Assembly: GCF_000735345.1 (NCBI RefSeq)
Contig: NZ_JMPJ01000053.1
Coordinates: 248,001-312,000, forward strand
DNA: 64,000 bases
Origin: Ewingella americana ATCC 33852
GTDB taxonomy: Bacteria > Pseudomonadota > Gammaproteobacteria > Enterobacterales > Enterobacteriaceae
Direction of reading: 5' to 3'
Position 1 is the first letter of the stretch. Every line of letters starts with the position of its first letter. Positions 1-9,175 of the stretch are shown here, in pieces. The position numbers were made by a program, and so were the translations under genes. The notes beneath the pieces are model-generated. The model saw only the letters and a program-made list of their open reading frames with translations, did not search any database and was not told the DNA's origin.

Positions 1-975
1 CAGCTTATTGAGCACGAACGCCCTGATTTCATCGTGCCTGAGATTGAAGCTATCGCCACCAGCATGCTGGTTGAGCTTGAGAAACAGGGCCACAACGTGG
101 TGCCGACTGCCGAAGCCACGCGCCTGACCATGAACCGCGAAGGTATTCGCCGTCTGGCCGCAGAAACCCTGAAGCTGCCAACTTCTACCTATAAATTTGC
201 CGACGACGAAGCCGCTTTCCGCGCCGCCGTCGATGAAATTGGCTACCCGTGCATCATCAAGCCGGTGATGAGTTCTTCCGGCAAAGGCCAGAGCCTGATC
301 CGCAGCGAAGCCACGTTGCAGCAGGCGTGGGATTACGCCCAGCAAGGCGGGCGCGCCGGTGGCGGTCGCGTCATTGTTGAAGGTCTGGTGAAGTTTGATT
401 TCGAAATCACCCTGCTGACCATCAGCGCGGTGGACGGCATTCACTTCTGCGCGCCAATCGGCCATCGTCAGGAAGATGGCGACTACCGTGAATCCTGGCA
501 GCCGCAGCAAATGAGCGAGCTGGCGCTGCAACGCGCCAAAGATATCGCCGAAAGCGTAGTGAAAGCCTTGGGTGGCAAGGGCCTGTTTGGGGTTGAGCTG
601 TTTATCTGTGGCGATGAGGTGGTGTTCAGCGAAGTCTCTCCGCGCCCTCACGATACCGGCATGGTGACCCTGATTTCTCAGGACTTGTCAGAGTTCGCCC
701 TGCACGTGCGCGCCTTCCTCGGCCTGCCAATCAGCCAGATTCGTCAGTTCGGCCCGTCGGCTTCTGCGGTGATTTTGCCAGAGCTGACCAGCAACAACGT
801 GACCTTCAGCGGGCTGGAAAATGCCTTGGTTGGCTCGAATCAGGTTCGCTTGTTCGGTAAGCCAGAAATCAGCGGCAAACGCCGCCTGGGCGTGGCGCTG
901 TCGATTGGCGACAGCGTGGAAGAAGCCGTCGAGACCGCCAAGAAAGCCGCGGCGTCGGTAGTAGTTAAGGGCTAA
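1..975 (+). CDS. purT: Formate-dependent GAR transformylase PurT (5' end off window)
   Basis: PurT makes formylglycinamide ribonucleotide from GAR, formate and ATP in de novo purine synthesis, in the cytoplasm. The frame is open from base 1 and reads into the family without a start, so the gene begins before the window. About 324 residues are present of roughly 392 usual for the family, so about 68 N-terminal residues are missing. The visible part is the ATP-grasp domain ([12 protein letters not shown] is the nucleotide-binding loop) followed by the metal and substrate stretch [11 protein letters not shown] strong terminator follows 30 bases after the stop, so this is the last gene of its transcript. 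The GTG at 34 is an internal codon, not a start. Confidence 0.97.
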   Translation, partial: QLIEHERPDFIVPEIEAIATSMLVELEKQGHNVVPTAEATRLTMNREGIRRLAAETLKLPTSTYKFADDEAAFRAAVDEIGYPCIIKPVMSSSGKGQSLIRSEATLQQAWDYAQQGGRAGGGRVIVEGLVKFDFEITLLTISAVDGIHFCAPIGHRQEDGDYRESWQPQQMSELALQRAKDIAESVVKALGGKGLFGVELFICGDEVVFSEVSPRPHDTGMVTLISQDLSEFALHVRAFLGLPISQIRQFGPSASAVILPELTSNNVTFSGLENALVGSNQVRLFGKPEISGKRRLGVALSIGDSVEEAVETAKKAAASVVVKG

Positions 976-1004
976 GCTTTTTTCTGCTGAAGGGGAATGC
1001 AAAA

Positions 1005-1036
1005 AAAACCGGGCCTGCGAAGGACCCGGTTTTTTT
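1005..1036. terminator. Bidirectional Rho-independent terminator between purT and yoaH
   Basis: ACCGGG pairs with CCCGGT around a short loop. The stem is flanked by eight A on the left and seven T on the right, so it can end purT transcripts on the plus strand and yoaH transcripts on the minus strand. Confidence 0.9.
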
Positions 1037-1071
1037 ATCTCTTGCGTCGAGCTTTTCAGCTCGGCTGGGCA

Positions 1072-1251
1072 TTATTCGTCTTCGTCATCAAAAATAACGG
1101 TAACGCGGTCGCCCTGATGCTTAGTGCGGATTTCATCCGCTACCGTGGCAATGGCTTCGCCGCTGCTCATGCCGTCGGCCATCAATTGGCGGATACGGTC
1201 GGCGGCCTGTTCCTGTTCGCTATGTGAAAGTGAAGGCATACCTGTCAGCAT
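1072..1251 (-). CDS. yoaH: YoaH family small protein (UPF0181)
   Basis: A 59-residue protein of unknown function, conserved next to pabB in enteric bacteria and of the same length as E. coli YoaH. The pattern [10 protein letters not shown], then GMSSGEAIA, then an acidic FDDEDE end matches the family from memory. I chose the ATG at 1251 because AGGA lies about 7 bases upstream and because the protein then starts MLTGMPSL, in line with E. coli. Longer starts up to 1308 are possible but lack homology. It is divergent from pabB and ends against the purT terminator. Confidence 0.9.
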   Translation of the reverse strand: MLTGMPSLSHSEQEQAADRIRQLMADGMSSGEAIATVADEIRTKHQGDRVTVIFDDEDE

Positions 1252-1430
1252 GGGAGTGTCCTGTTTGTGGGTCATTAGGGAAATACGGTCAGCAATGTCG
1301 CCATTCAAGCGCCACTACAACGTGAAGGATCGCCAGTATACTCCTTCTTGCCGCATTGGCCTATGCAGCTTTCAGGGGCGGAAATCTATGTTAGGATCGA
1401 CACCCTGTTCCAGCCTACTCGTCAGAAATC

Positions 1431-2819
1431 GTGAAGCCATCCATGCAGCCTGCCCAGACTTACCGTTTACATACGCTCCCTTACCATCCTGACGCCCTGC
1501 TGGCGCGGTTCGCGCCGCTCTCTGCTCAGCCGTGGGCGATGCTGCTGCACTCCGGCTCGGCGGATCACGCCCATAATCGCTTTGATATCTTGGTCGCCGA
1601 TCCGTTGATTCGGCTGACCACCCGTGGCGACAGCACGGAGATTGCCAGCGCGACAGGCACTCAGGTGAGCGACGCGGATCCGTTTCTGCTGATTGACCAG
1701 CAGCTAGCCCTTTCGGGCCTGCGGGCCGAGTCACGCGAAGACTTGCCGTTTCTCGGCGGCGCGCTGGGGCTGTTCGGCTATGATTTGGGCCGTCGGGTAG
1801 AAAACCTGCCGAGCATTGCCGCGCAGGACATTCGGCTGCCCGACATGGCGGTAGGCATTTATGACTGGGCGCTGATTGCCGACCACCAGTTGCAGCGCCT
1901 GACGCTGGCGTGCCACGGCGACCTTGAGCAGCGTCTGGCGTGGCTTGAGGGACAGACCTCGACGGCGCAAAGCAGCAAGTTTAGGCTGCACGGCGGCTGG
2001 CAGGCCAACATGAACCGCGAGCAGTATGGCGAGAAGTTCCGCCAGATTCAGGAGTACCTGCACAGCGGCGACTGCTACCAAATCAATCTGGCGCAGCGTT
2101 TTTCTACCCGCTATTCCGGCGACGAGTGGCAAGCCTTCCTCATCCTGAACGCCGCCAACCGCGCCCCCTTCTCAGCCTTTATTCGCTTGCCAGAAAACGC
2201 CGTACTGAGCCTTTCACCAGAGCGTTTCCTGTGGCTGGAGAACCAGCACGTGCAGACGCGCCCAATCAAAGGCACCCTGCCGCGACTGGCCGATGCGCAG
2301 GCCGACGCCCAACAGGCTCTGCGCCTCGCGGCGTCGGAGAAGGACCGCGCTGAGAACCTGATGATTGTGGATCTGCTGCGTAACGACATTGGCCGCGTCG
2401 CCACGCCCGGCAGCGTGCGGGTGCCGGAGCTGTTCGTGGTCGAGCCATTCCCGGCGGTCCATCACTTGGTCAGCACCATCACCGCCGACCTCCCGGCAGA
2501 GTGCCACGGCAGCGACCTGCTGCGCGCCTGCTTCCCCGGCGGCTCAATCACCGGCGCGCCAAAAGTGCGGGCCATGCAGATCATTGAAGAGCTGGAGCCG
2601 CATCGCCGCAACGCCTATTGCGGCAGCATCGCCTATATTAGTTGTTGTGGCACGATGGACAGCAACATAACTATTCGCACGCTATTGACCGAGGGCGATC
2701 ACATTTATTGCTGGGCGGGCGGTGGTATTGTGGCGGACAGTGTAGAACAGGCGGAATATCAGGAGACCTTCGACAAAGTGGCCCGTATTCTGCCCCAACT
2801 GGGAGAACCTGAGCTTTGA
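1431..2819 (+). CDS. pabB: Aminodeoxychorismate synthase component I
   Basis: PabB pairs with PabA to convert chorismate and glutamine-derived ammonia to 4-amino-4-deoxychorismate, the precursor of p-aminobenzoate and folate. The protein has about 462 residues, the usual size. The catalytic PIKGTLPR stretch carrying the lysine that distinguishes PabB/TrpE activity is present, followed by the chorismate-binding core [18 protein letters not shown] and [10 protein letters not shown]. The start is uncertain: GTG at 1431 or ATG at 1443, neither with a strong ribosome binding site. The stop overlaps the nudL start in a TGATG junction, so the two genes are translationally coupled, as in E. coli pabB-yeaB. 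Confidence 0.96.
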   Translation: MKPSMQPAQTYRLHTLPYHPDALLARFAPLSAQPWAMLLHSGSADHAHNRFDILVADPLIRLTTRGDSTEIASATGTQVSDADPFLLIDQQLALSGLRAESREDLPFLGGALGLFGYDLGRRVENLPSIAAQDIRLPDMAVGIYDWALIADHQLQRLTLACHGDLEQRLAWLEGQTSTAQSSKFRLHGGWQANMNREQYGEKFRQIQEYLHSGDCYQINLAQRFSTRYSGDEWQAFLILNAANRAPFSAFIRLPENAVLSLSPERFLWLENQHVQTRPIKGTLPRLADAQADAQQALRLAASEKDRAENLMIVDLLRNDIGRVATPGSVRVPELFVVEPFPAVHHLVSTITADLPAECHGSDLLRACFPGGSITGAPKVRAMQIIEELEPHRRNAYCGSIAYISCCGTMDSNITIRTLLTEGDHIYCWAGGGIVADSVEQAEYQETFDKVARILPQLGEPEL

Positions 2820-3418
2820 TGAGCCTTGAAAAAGCGATCGAGATGCCGCGTTATTCACCTGCGGTAGAAGAGTTCGTGCGCCGTTTTCAACTACAACTTC
2901 CGGCCTCAGCGCCAGCCAAGGTGACGGGAAAACGTCAGGCGGCGGTGCTTATTCCGATCATCTGCCGCGAGCAGCCGACGCTGCTGCTCACCCGCCGCTC
3001 GGACCGCCTGCGCAAGCACGCCGGGCAGGTCGCCTTCCCCGGCGGCGCGGTAGACGCCTCTGACTCTTCTATTATCTTCACCGCGCTGCGTGAAGCGCAG
3101 GAAGAGGTGGCGATCCCCTACGGCGACGTCAACGTGCTCGGCACGCTGGCCCCGCTCGACAGCAGCACCGGTTTTCAGGTCACGCCAGTAGTCGGGTTAC
3201 TGCCGGTAGATGTGCCGCTGCACCCGTGCGAAGACGAAGTGGCCGAGCTGTTCGAGATGCCGCTGGAAGAGGCGTTTAACCTGTCGCGCTATCACCCGCT
3301 GGATATCCACCGCGCCGGTACTCACCATCGCGTTTATCTCTCTTGGTATCAGCAGCAGTTCGTTTGGGGGCTGACCGCCGCCATTATTCGCCGTCTGGCG
3401 GAGCAAATCCGCGCTTAA
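2819..3418 (+). CDS. nudL: CoA pyrophosphatase NudL (Nudix hydrolase)
   Basis: A 199-residue Nudix hydrolase matching E. coli YeaB/NudL, a putative coenzyme A diphosphatase. The Nudix region is seen as [10 protein letters not shown] followed by [10 protein letters not shown], with the metal-binding REaqEE core intact. The upstream conserved block [20 protein letters not shown] is typical of the CoA-hydrolysing subgroup. The ATG at 2819 overlaps the pabB stop by one base, and a TTG three bases earlier is the alternative. It is the second gene of the pabB operon; no terminator is evident before sdaA. Confidence 0.93.
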   Translation: MSLEKAIEMPRYSPAVEEFVRRFQLQLPASAPAKVTGKRQAAVLIPIICREQPTLLLTRRSDRLRKHAGQVAFPGGAVDASDSSIIFTALREAQEEVAIPYGDVNVLGTLAPLDSSTGFQVTPVVGLLPVDVPLHPCEDEVAELFEMPLEEAFNLSRYHPLDIHRAGTHHRVYLSWYQQQFVWGLTAAIIRRLAEQIRA

Positions 3419-3548
3419 TCCCTTCTCTTGATGTGGCCATAATTTACACATTGGTCACATTTCGGCATCAAATTACTTTATTTCATGCGAAAAAAGCCAC
3501 TTTACATCACAGGGCCTTTTACACTGTGTGTTAAGTCCGGAATAAAAC

Positions 3549-3557
3549 TGCGATAAT
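3549..3557 (+). promoter_or_regulatory. Candidate extended -10 promoter of sdaA
   Basis: TGCGATAAT is an extended -10 element (TG, one base, then GATAAT) about 85 bases before the sdaA start. The -35 region, TGTTAA at 17-base spacing, is weak. This is a pattern call only. Confidence 0.35.
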
Positions 3558-3642
3558 CCACTGCTAAAGATTAATTAAACAGTAAATCTATCCGGGCATG
3601 ATGCACATGACAGTGCCATCGGCCAAAACAGGAGTATTCAAC

Positions 3643-5007
3643 GTGATTAGCGTTTTCGACATGTTCAAAGTCGGTATTGGTCCTTCCAGCTCCCACACGC
3701 TGGGGCCGATGAAAGCGGGTAAACAGTTTGTTGATGACCTGCTCGAAAAAGGCATGATGGCCGACGTCACTCGCGTTGCGGTAGATGTCTACGGTTCGCT
3801 GTCGCTGACGGGTAAAGGACACCATACGGATATCGCCATTATTCTCGGGTTGGCGGGCAACAAGCCTGACACCGTGGACATTGATGGCATTCCGCACTTC
3901 ATCCGCGATGTTGAGCAGCGACGCCGTCTGCCGCTGGGCGACACTCACCACGAAGTCGACTTCCCGCAGGACACCGGGATGGTGTTCCGCAACGAAAATC
4001 TGTCTAAACATGAAAACGGCATGCAGATCCACGCTTTTGCGGGCGACAAGCTGCTGTACAGCAAAACCTATTATTCGGTCGGCGGTGGTTTTATCGTCGA
4101 TGACGAACATTTCGGCCAGCCGGTACTGGACCAAGTCACCGTGCCTTACGCTTTCAACTCGGCAAGCGAAATGCTGGCCAAATGCAAGGAGACGGGCCTG
4201 TCGCTCTCCGCGCTGATGATGAAGAACGAGCTGGCGCAGCACAGTAAGCAGGATATTGAGCTGTATTTCGAAAATATCTGGCAGACCATGAAAGCCTGTA
4301 TCGATCGCGGGTTGAATACCGAAGGCGTGCTGCCGGGGCCGCTGCGCGTGCCGCGTCGTGCTCCTGCCCTGCGCAGGATGCTGGTGTCTAACGATAAGCT
4401 CTCCAATGACCCAATGAACGTCATTGATTGGGTGAATATGTTCGCGCTGGCGGTCAATGAAGAGAACGCCGCCGGTGGCCGCGTAGTGACGGCGCCTACC
4501 AACGGCGCCTGCGGTATCGTGCCTGCGGTTTTGGCCTATTATGACCAGTTCATTGAATCCGTTAGCCCAGACATCTATTTGCGCTACTTCCTCACCTCCG
4601 GCGCTATCGGCATTCTGTATAAGATGAATGCGTCGATTTCCGGTGCGGAAGTGGGCTGTCAGGGTGAAGTAGGCGTGGCCTGCTCGATGGCGGCGGCGGG
4701 CCTGGCTGAACTGCTCGGCGGCAGCCCGGAACAGGTGTGCGTAGCGGCTGAAATCGGCATGGAGCACAACCTCGGCCTGACCTGTGACCCAGTTGCTGGG
4801 CAAGTGCAGGTGCCCTGCATCGAGCGTAATGCCATTGCCTCAGTCAAAGCCATTAACTCGGCGCGTATGGCCCTGCGCCGTACCAGCGAGCCACGCGTTT
4901 CTCTGGATAAAGTGATCGAAACCATGTACGAAACGGGCAAAGACATGAATGCCAAATACCGCGAAACCTCTCGCGGCGGTTTGGCAATCAAAGTGCAGTG
5001 TGATTAA
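3643..5007 (+). CDS. sdaA: L-serine ammonia-lyase (deaminase) SdaA
   Basis: SdaA deaminates L-serine to pyruvate and ammonia with a 4Fe-4S cluster. From the GTG at 3643 the protein has 454 residues, exactly the E. coli SdaA length. AGGAG lies 8 bases before this GTG, and translation begins VISVFDMFKVGIGPSSSHT, the family N-terminus. The ATG at 3598 would add 15 residues that the family lacks. The serine-binding SSSHT, the TNGACG block and the cluster cysteines in GCQGEVGVACSMAA, LTCDPVAG and VPCIERNA are present. It stands alone between nudL and pdeD, as in E. coli. Confidence 0.97.
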   Translation: MISVFDMFKVGIGPSSSHTLGPMKAGKQFVDDLLEKGMMADVTRVAVDVYGSLSLTGKGHHTDIAIILGLAGNKPDTVDIDGIPHFIRDVEQRRRLPLGDTHHEVDFPQDTGMVFRNENLSKHENGMQIHAFAGDKLLYSKTYYSVGGGFIVDDEHFGQPVLDQVTVPYAFNSASEMLAKCKETGLSLSALMMKNELAQHSKQDIELYFENIWQTMKACIDRGLNTEGVLPGPLRVPRRAPALRRMLVSNDKLSNDPMNVIDWVNMFALAVNEENAAGGRVVTAPTNGACGIVPAVLAYYDQFIESVSPDIYLRYFLTSGAIGILYKMNASISGAEVGCQGEVGVACSMAAAGLAELLGGSPEQVCVAAEIGMEHNLGLTCDPVAGQVQVPCIERNAIASVKAINSARMALRRTSEPRVSLDKVIETMYETGKDMNAKYRETSRGGLAIKVQCD

Positions 5008-5349
5008 CCCGCCTCGACAGGTCTAGACCACCCGGCCGCCCTCGGTTTTATGCAGAAATACCGAGAAGCGGCCGCATGAAATCTGCCCTTCAGCAAACTC
5101 CGCAGCCAATTGTTCTCTATTAACAGAAACCCCCTGTAATATCAGGAAAAACTGATTTAGCCCTCTTGCTTTCCCCGCCGCTGCTACGGCATGCTGCGTT
5201 ATAACTGAAACACCTGTTACGTCAGCTATTCTGGTTCACTTACCCATAAAAACGAATAAACCGCCATCTCTGATGGTGGACATGATAAGGGCATTCACCC
5301 GTGACAACGTCACTTTGGCGCAATTTGTCGGAATTTAAGGATTCGTAGC
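5008..5349. other. Intergenic region with a long imperfect hairpin
   Basis: There is no gene here. After sdaA, CGGCCGC at 5033-5039 pairs with GCGGCCG at 5068-5074, and inside it CTCGGT at 5041-5046 pairs with ACCGAG at 5060-5065. No T-run follows, so this is structured 3' RNA rather than a classical terminator. A small dyad GTGAC-AAC-GTCAC lies at 5301-5313, just before pdeD. Confidence 0.6.
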
Positions 5350-6930
5350 ATGCCTTTTTCACCGATCGCGCTCGCAAAATATCGCTCCTACCGCGTGGCT
5401 TTCGCGGTTGCTATTGGACTTTTCGCCCTGATCATGACGCTCGGCATTCGCATTTGCGAACAGAGCCGGGCTATCAGCCAGAATCAACAGCGGCTGGCAA
5501 ACCACACCGTGGAAAAGCTGGAAAACCTCTTACAACCTGCAACGAAAGTTTCTTTTAGCGACTTCACTGCGACTGGGACAAGCTGTGCGCAGCAGCAAAT
5601 CGCCTTACAGCACGCGGTGGCGAGAATTCAAACCCTGCGCGCCATCGCCTTGGTGGTGAATGGCAAAATTGTCTGTTCGAGCCTCGCCGGGGCGCTGGAT
5701 TTAGACTTCGACCAGATGCTACCCGAGCTGGCCTTGGGCAACAAACACGTGCAGCTGCGCCACTCGATCATGACGCCAGAAAGCATCCCGACGCTGGTGC
5801 AGTGGCAGCCGGCGGATACTGACAATCGCAACGGCGTGCTGTTTGTCTATAACATCGGCATTCTGGCCAATTTCCTGCTCGAGCCGCAGCCGCCTTACGC
5901 CAACCGCGTGGTGCTCAACGTGCTCAATCAGAGCCTTGAGTATGATAAAAACCGCATCGTGCCGCGCAGCAAGCTCGGCAAAGATGAAGTGGTGCAGGCC
6001 TATTCCACCCACAATGAGTTTTCTATTTCGCTGTATGGTGACGACGCCGCGACCATTGCCTGGGGCGACTTGCCCGCCCACTTGCCCCTCTCCTTGCTGA
6101 TTAGCCTGCTGGTCGCCATCGCCACCTATTTGCTGTCGGCCAGTCGCATCAGTCTGGGTTATCCGATTAGCCACGCCATGTCTAATCGCGAGTTTCAGGT
6201 CTACTGCCAGCCGATCATTAACAGCTCCAATGGCAACTGCGTCGGGGTCGAAACCCTGATGCGCTGGAAGAATCGCCGCCAGGAGTGGGTCTCCCCCGAC
6301 CTGTTTATCCCGCTGGCCGAGCAGCATGGGTTAATCATTCCGCTGACGCGCTACCTGCTGCGACAGGTGAGTGAGAACCTGAGCATGTTCCCGGCGCGGC
6401 AAGACTTTTATATCAGCGTCAACGTCGCCGCCCAGCACTTCCACAATATGGAAATCATTGATGACGTCCGCGACCTCTGGCTGTCGGCCAAGCCTGAAGT
6501 CTCGCTGATGCTGGAGCTGACCGAGCGCACTCGCCTGCAAGAGCTGAGCGCGCAGCAAATCGCCAAGTTGAAAGCCATGGGCGTGATGCTGGCGATTGAC
6601 GATTTCGGCACCGGACACAGCTCGCTGAGCTACCTTAAGACGCTAAATCCTGACGTGTTGAAGATTGACCGCGCCTTTACCGCCTCGATTGGCACTGACG
6701 CCATCAACGCTACTGTGACCGACACCATTATTACGCTGGCCCACCGCCTTAAGCTGAAGCTGATTGCCGAAGGGGTGGAGACGCTGGAGCAGGCCAACTA
6801 CCTGCGCGAGCGTCAGGTGGATTCGCTGCAGGGCTTTTACTTCGCCCGCCCTATGCCCATCGACATCTTCCCGCAGTGGCTGGAACGCTATGAGCAGAAC
6901 AACCAACTGGCCCCGCCCTTCTCCTTCTAA
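5350..6930 (+). CDS. pdeD: Cyclic-di-GMP phosphodiesterase PdeD (CSS-motif, EAL)
   Basis: A 526-residue inner-membrane phosphodiesterase that degrades c-di-GMP, placed as E. coli PdeD (YoaD) between sdaA and yoaE. Membrane segments lie near residues 16-34 and 246-264 and enclose a periplasmic CSS domain with a Cys at 79 and the CSS triplet at 109-111. In E. coli paralogues these redox-active cysteines control activity. The EAL domain runs from about 277 to 510. The signature reads ETL at 301-303 instead of EAL but keeps the metal-binding Glu. Asn358, Glu389, the DDFG at 417-420, Lys438 and Glu474 are also kept, so the enzyme is probably active. RBS AAGGA precedes ATG 5350. Confidence 0.93.
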   Translation: MPFSPIALAKYRSYRVAFAVAIGLFALIMTLGIRICEQSRAISQNQQRLANHTVEKLENLLQPATKVSFSDFTATGTSCAQQQIALQHAVARIQTLRAIALVVNGKIVCSSLAGALDLDFDQMLPELALGNKHVQLRHSIMTPESIPTLVQWQPADTDNRNGVLFVYNIGILANFLLEPQPPYANRVVLNVLNQSLEYDKNRIVPRSKLGKDEVVQAYSTHNEFSISLYGDDAATIAWGDLPAHLPLSLLISLLVAIATYLLSASRISLGYPISHAMSNREFQVYCQPIINSSNGNCVGVETLMRWKNRRQEWVSPDLFIPLAEQHGLIIPLTRYLLRQVSENLSMFPARQDFYISVNVAAQHFHNMEIIDDVRDLWLSAKPEVSLMLELTERTRLQELSAQQIAKLKAMGVMLAIDDFGTGHSSLSYLKTLNPDVLKIDRAFTASIGTDAINATVTDTIITLAHRLKLKLIAEGVETLEQANYLRERQVDSLQGFYFARPMPIDIFPQWLERYEQNNQLAPPFSF

Positions 6931-6953
6931 TGGGTTTGCGCAGGCATAAATAG

Positions 6954-6980
6954 AAAACGGCGACCGAAGTCGCCGTTTTT
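6954..6980. terminator. Bidirectional terminator between pdeD and yoaE
   Basis: AAAACGGCGAC, a CGAA loop and GTCGCCGTTTTT form a near-perfect stem with A and T tracts. It sits between convergent genes and serves both. Confidence 0.92.
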
Positions 6981-7002
6981 AATGCTGAATCACCCGAAAA
7001 GG

Positions 7003-8562
7003 TTAATCCGCGTCGTGCCAATCATTGTCTGATTTCATCTTGGTTATCTTCACTCGCTCAATGCGGTACTCGGCAAGTTCGATAATTTCGAATTTCAGCG
7101 GCGGGATCTCAATGATCTCGCCCACTTCAGGCATCTGCCCAGACTGGGCTAACAGCAGACCGGCCAACGAGGCGTAGTCGTCAGTCGGGCTGACCAGCTC
7201 GTAGGTGTCGAGCGTTTGCTGCAACAGGTGCAAATCGGTGCCGCCCTTGGCAATCCAGCCGTCACCGTCAACCACCACGTCAGGAGTTTCGTCCTCGTCC
7301 GGGAATTCACCGGCAATGGCTTCCAGCACGTCGAGAGGCGTTACCAGCCCCTGCACCACGCCAAATTCATTGCTGACAATCACCAAACGGCCTTTCGCAC
7401 GGCGCAGAACCGACAGCAGGTTAATGACATCGATTGTCTCCGGCACCACGATTGGCGCGGTCTTCTCAGCGAAGGCAACAATGTTTTCGCCATTTTCCAG
7501 CGCCACCAGCAGGTCTTTAGCACGCACCACGCCAATCACGTCATCCAGCGAGTGGCGACAGATTGGGAACAGGCTGTGCGGCGTGTCCAGCAGCTGCATG
7601 CGGATTTCCGCCGGAGAGCGTTCGCAGTCGACCCAAGAGATGTCGGTGCGCGGCGTCATGATGCTGCGCAGTGAGCGCGACGCCAGCGTCAGCACGCCGC
7701 TGATCATATGGCGCTCTTCTTCGGCGAAGGTCTCTTTGCTTGGCAGCGTCGGGCCTTGATCGTCTTCTTCTTCATGACGGTGGCTTTTACCCCCCATCAG
7801 GCGGTGAATCGCCTCGGCCGTGCGTTCACGCATTGGGCGATTCGACTGGCTCTTGAGGAAGTTACGACGGGCGATTTGGTTGAACAATTCGATAAGAATC
7901 GAGAAACCAATAGCGGCGTACAGGTAACCTTTTGGAATATGGAAACCAAAGCCTTCTGCAATCAGGCTCAGACCAATCATCAGCAGGAAGCTCAGACAGA
8001 GCACCACCACCGTCGGGTGATTGTTCACAAAGCGCGTCAGCGACTTGGATGCCAATAGCATGACGCCCATGGCGATCACCACGGCGGTCATCATTACCGC
8101 GAGGTTATTGACCATACCGACGGCGGTAATTACCGCGTCGAGGGAGAATACCGCGTCGAGTACTACTATCTGCGCCACCACCGACCAGAAACTGGCGTAA
8201 CCGCGGTTATTACCGCCGTGGCTTTGCTGCCCTTCCAACCGCTCATGCAGTTCAGTCGTGGCTTTAAATAGCAGGAATATTCCCCCCAGCAGCAGGATCA
8301 AGTCGCGTCCGGAGAAACTGAATTGCGCGATGCTGAACAGCGGCGTGGTGAGTTTCACCATCCATGAGATCAATGACAGCAGGCCGAGGCGCATGATCAG
8401 CGCCAGCGACAGGCCGATGATACGGGCCTTATCACGCTGTTTAGGCGGCAGCTTGTCAGCCAGGATGGCGATGAAAACTAAGTTGTCGATGCCGAGAACG
8501 ATTTCCAGCACGACCAATGTCAGCAGACCGACCCAAATCGATGGGTCCATTAAAAATTCCAT
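7003..8562 (-). CDS. yoaE: TerC/CBS/CorC membrane protein YoaE
   Basis: A 519-residue inner-membrane protein of the UPF0053 family, matching E. coli YoaE in length and position. The N-terminal TerC-like domain has about seven membrane helices (residues about 1-240) and carries [11 protein letters not shown] and [18 protein letters not shown], where acidic residues sit in the membrane. A CBS pair follows (about 300-420, with the segment [20 protein letters not shown]), then a CorC/HlyC-type C-terminal domain. TerC relatives are linked to metal, notably manganese, export. For YoaE itself the substrate is unproven. The start [10 protein letters not shown] matches E. coli. Confidence 0.93.
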   Translation of the reverse strand: MEFLMDPSIWVGLLTLVVLEIVLGIDNLVFIAILADKLPPKQRDKARIIGLSLALIMRLGLLSLISWMVKLTTPLFSIAQFSFSGRDLILLLGGIFLLFKATTELHERLEGQQSHGGNNRGYASFWSVVAQIVVLDAVFSLDAVITAVGMVNNLAVMMTAVVIAMGVMLLASKSLTRFVNNHPTVVVLCLSFLLMIGLSLIAEGFGFHIPKGYLYAAIGFSILIELFNQIARRNFLKSQSNRPMRERTAEAIHRLMGGKSHRHEEEDDQGPTLPSKETFAEEERHMISGVLTLASRSLRSIMTPRTDISWVDCERSPAEIRMQLLDTPHSLFPICRHSLDDVIGVVRAKDLLVALENGENIVAFAEKTAPIVVPETIDVINLLSVLRRAKGRLVIVSNEFGVVQGLVTPLDVLEAIAGEFPDEDETPDVVVDGDGWIAKGGTDLHLLQQTLDTYELVSPTDDYASLAGLLLAQSGQMPEVGEIIEIPPLKFEIIELAEYRIERVKITKMKSDNDWHDAD

Positions 8563-8885
8563 ATTAGGCCCCGTGATTCACAGAATGAGAAAAAAGACGC
8601 AAGACGTTCCCGCCAGAGCTGGTCCGGTGGTTGAGATCAGTGGTGATCTGAGTAAACGATTTCAATGCGGCATTTATCCGACCTAAATAGGCGAAGTTGC
8701 CGAAATGCTGAGAAAAGAAGGAAAAAGAGGATAAGTGACGTCGGTGACAGTCCATAGGGAGGGCTGAGGCCCGATACTCCTGTGCAATTATTGGGAAAGC
8801 AACTCTATCAGGAATCATTTATTGGGAAAAGAATGTTTTTGGCTCCACTCTCTTGGAGTTCCACTATGCTGTTTTTGTATGCAAT

Positions 8886-8909
8886 GACGTAACTCATTCA
8901 TGTTACGTC
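8886..8909. promoter_or_regulatory. Perfect 8-bp inverted repeat upstream of manX
   Basis: GACGTAAC and GTTACGTC are exact reverse complements separated by 8 bases. The geometry suits a dimeric repressor site; the protein that binds it is unknown. Confidence 0.5.
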
Positions 8910-8935
8910 GTTCAATAGCAGACAGTCGTCACATA

Positions 8936-8963
8936 ATTTATTTTTTCACACACTAAAATAAAT
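8936..8963. promoter_or_regulatory. Candidate Mlc operator of manXYZ
   Basis: ATTTATTTT and AAAATAAAT form a perfect 9-bp dyad with a 10-base centre. This resembles the AT-rich TTATTT/AAATAA half-sites of Mlc operators, and Mlc represses manXYZ and ptsG in E. coli. Assignment is by pattern and context. Confidence 0.55.
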
Positions 8964-9175
8964 CCGGTCGCACAACCTGATGAGGTTCTGCAATGCACGC
9001 TTCTTGTTGTTTATCAGAAATTAAAGACTGAAATGCACGGAGGTTCTGAGTCATCTCTCAAAGAACTGCGCGCAAGGACAGCAACATTCGCCACGGGTTA
9101 TAAAAAGTGTCGAATCTAATGAGCACCCACACTTATGTGCATAACCCTTAATGGGGTTAACAGAGGAGGTAGCGA

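Larger units (their letters stand above)
8563..9175. other. Long manXYZ upstream regulatory region
   Basis: This 613-base stretch between the divergent yoaE and manX has no convincing gene. It holds two strong dyads (8886-8909 and 8936-8963, listed separately). It also has a pair of repeated words in swapped order: GAGGTTCTG at 8982-8990 and 9040-9048, and AATGCACG at 8992-8999 and 9032-9039. I did not find a clean CRP site. Confidence 0.6.

Noticed and set aside
3571-4803. 410-codon open frame antisense to sdaA
   Set aside because: It mirrors the strong codon bias of sdaA on the other strand; the His- and Arg-rich product has no family look and no start signals.
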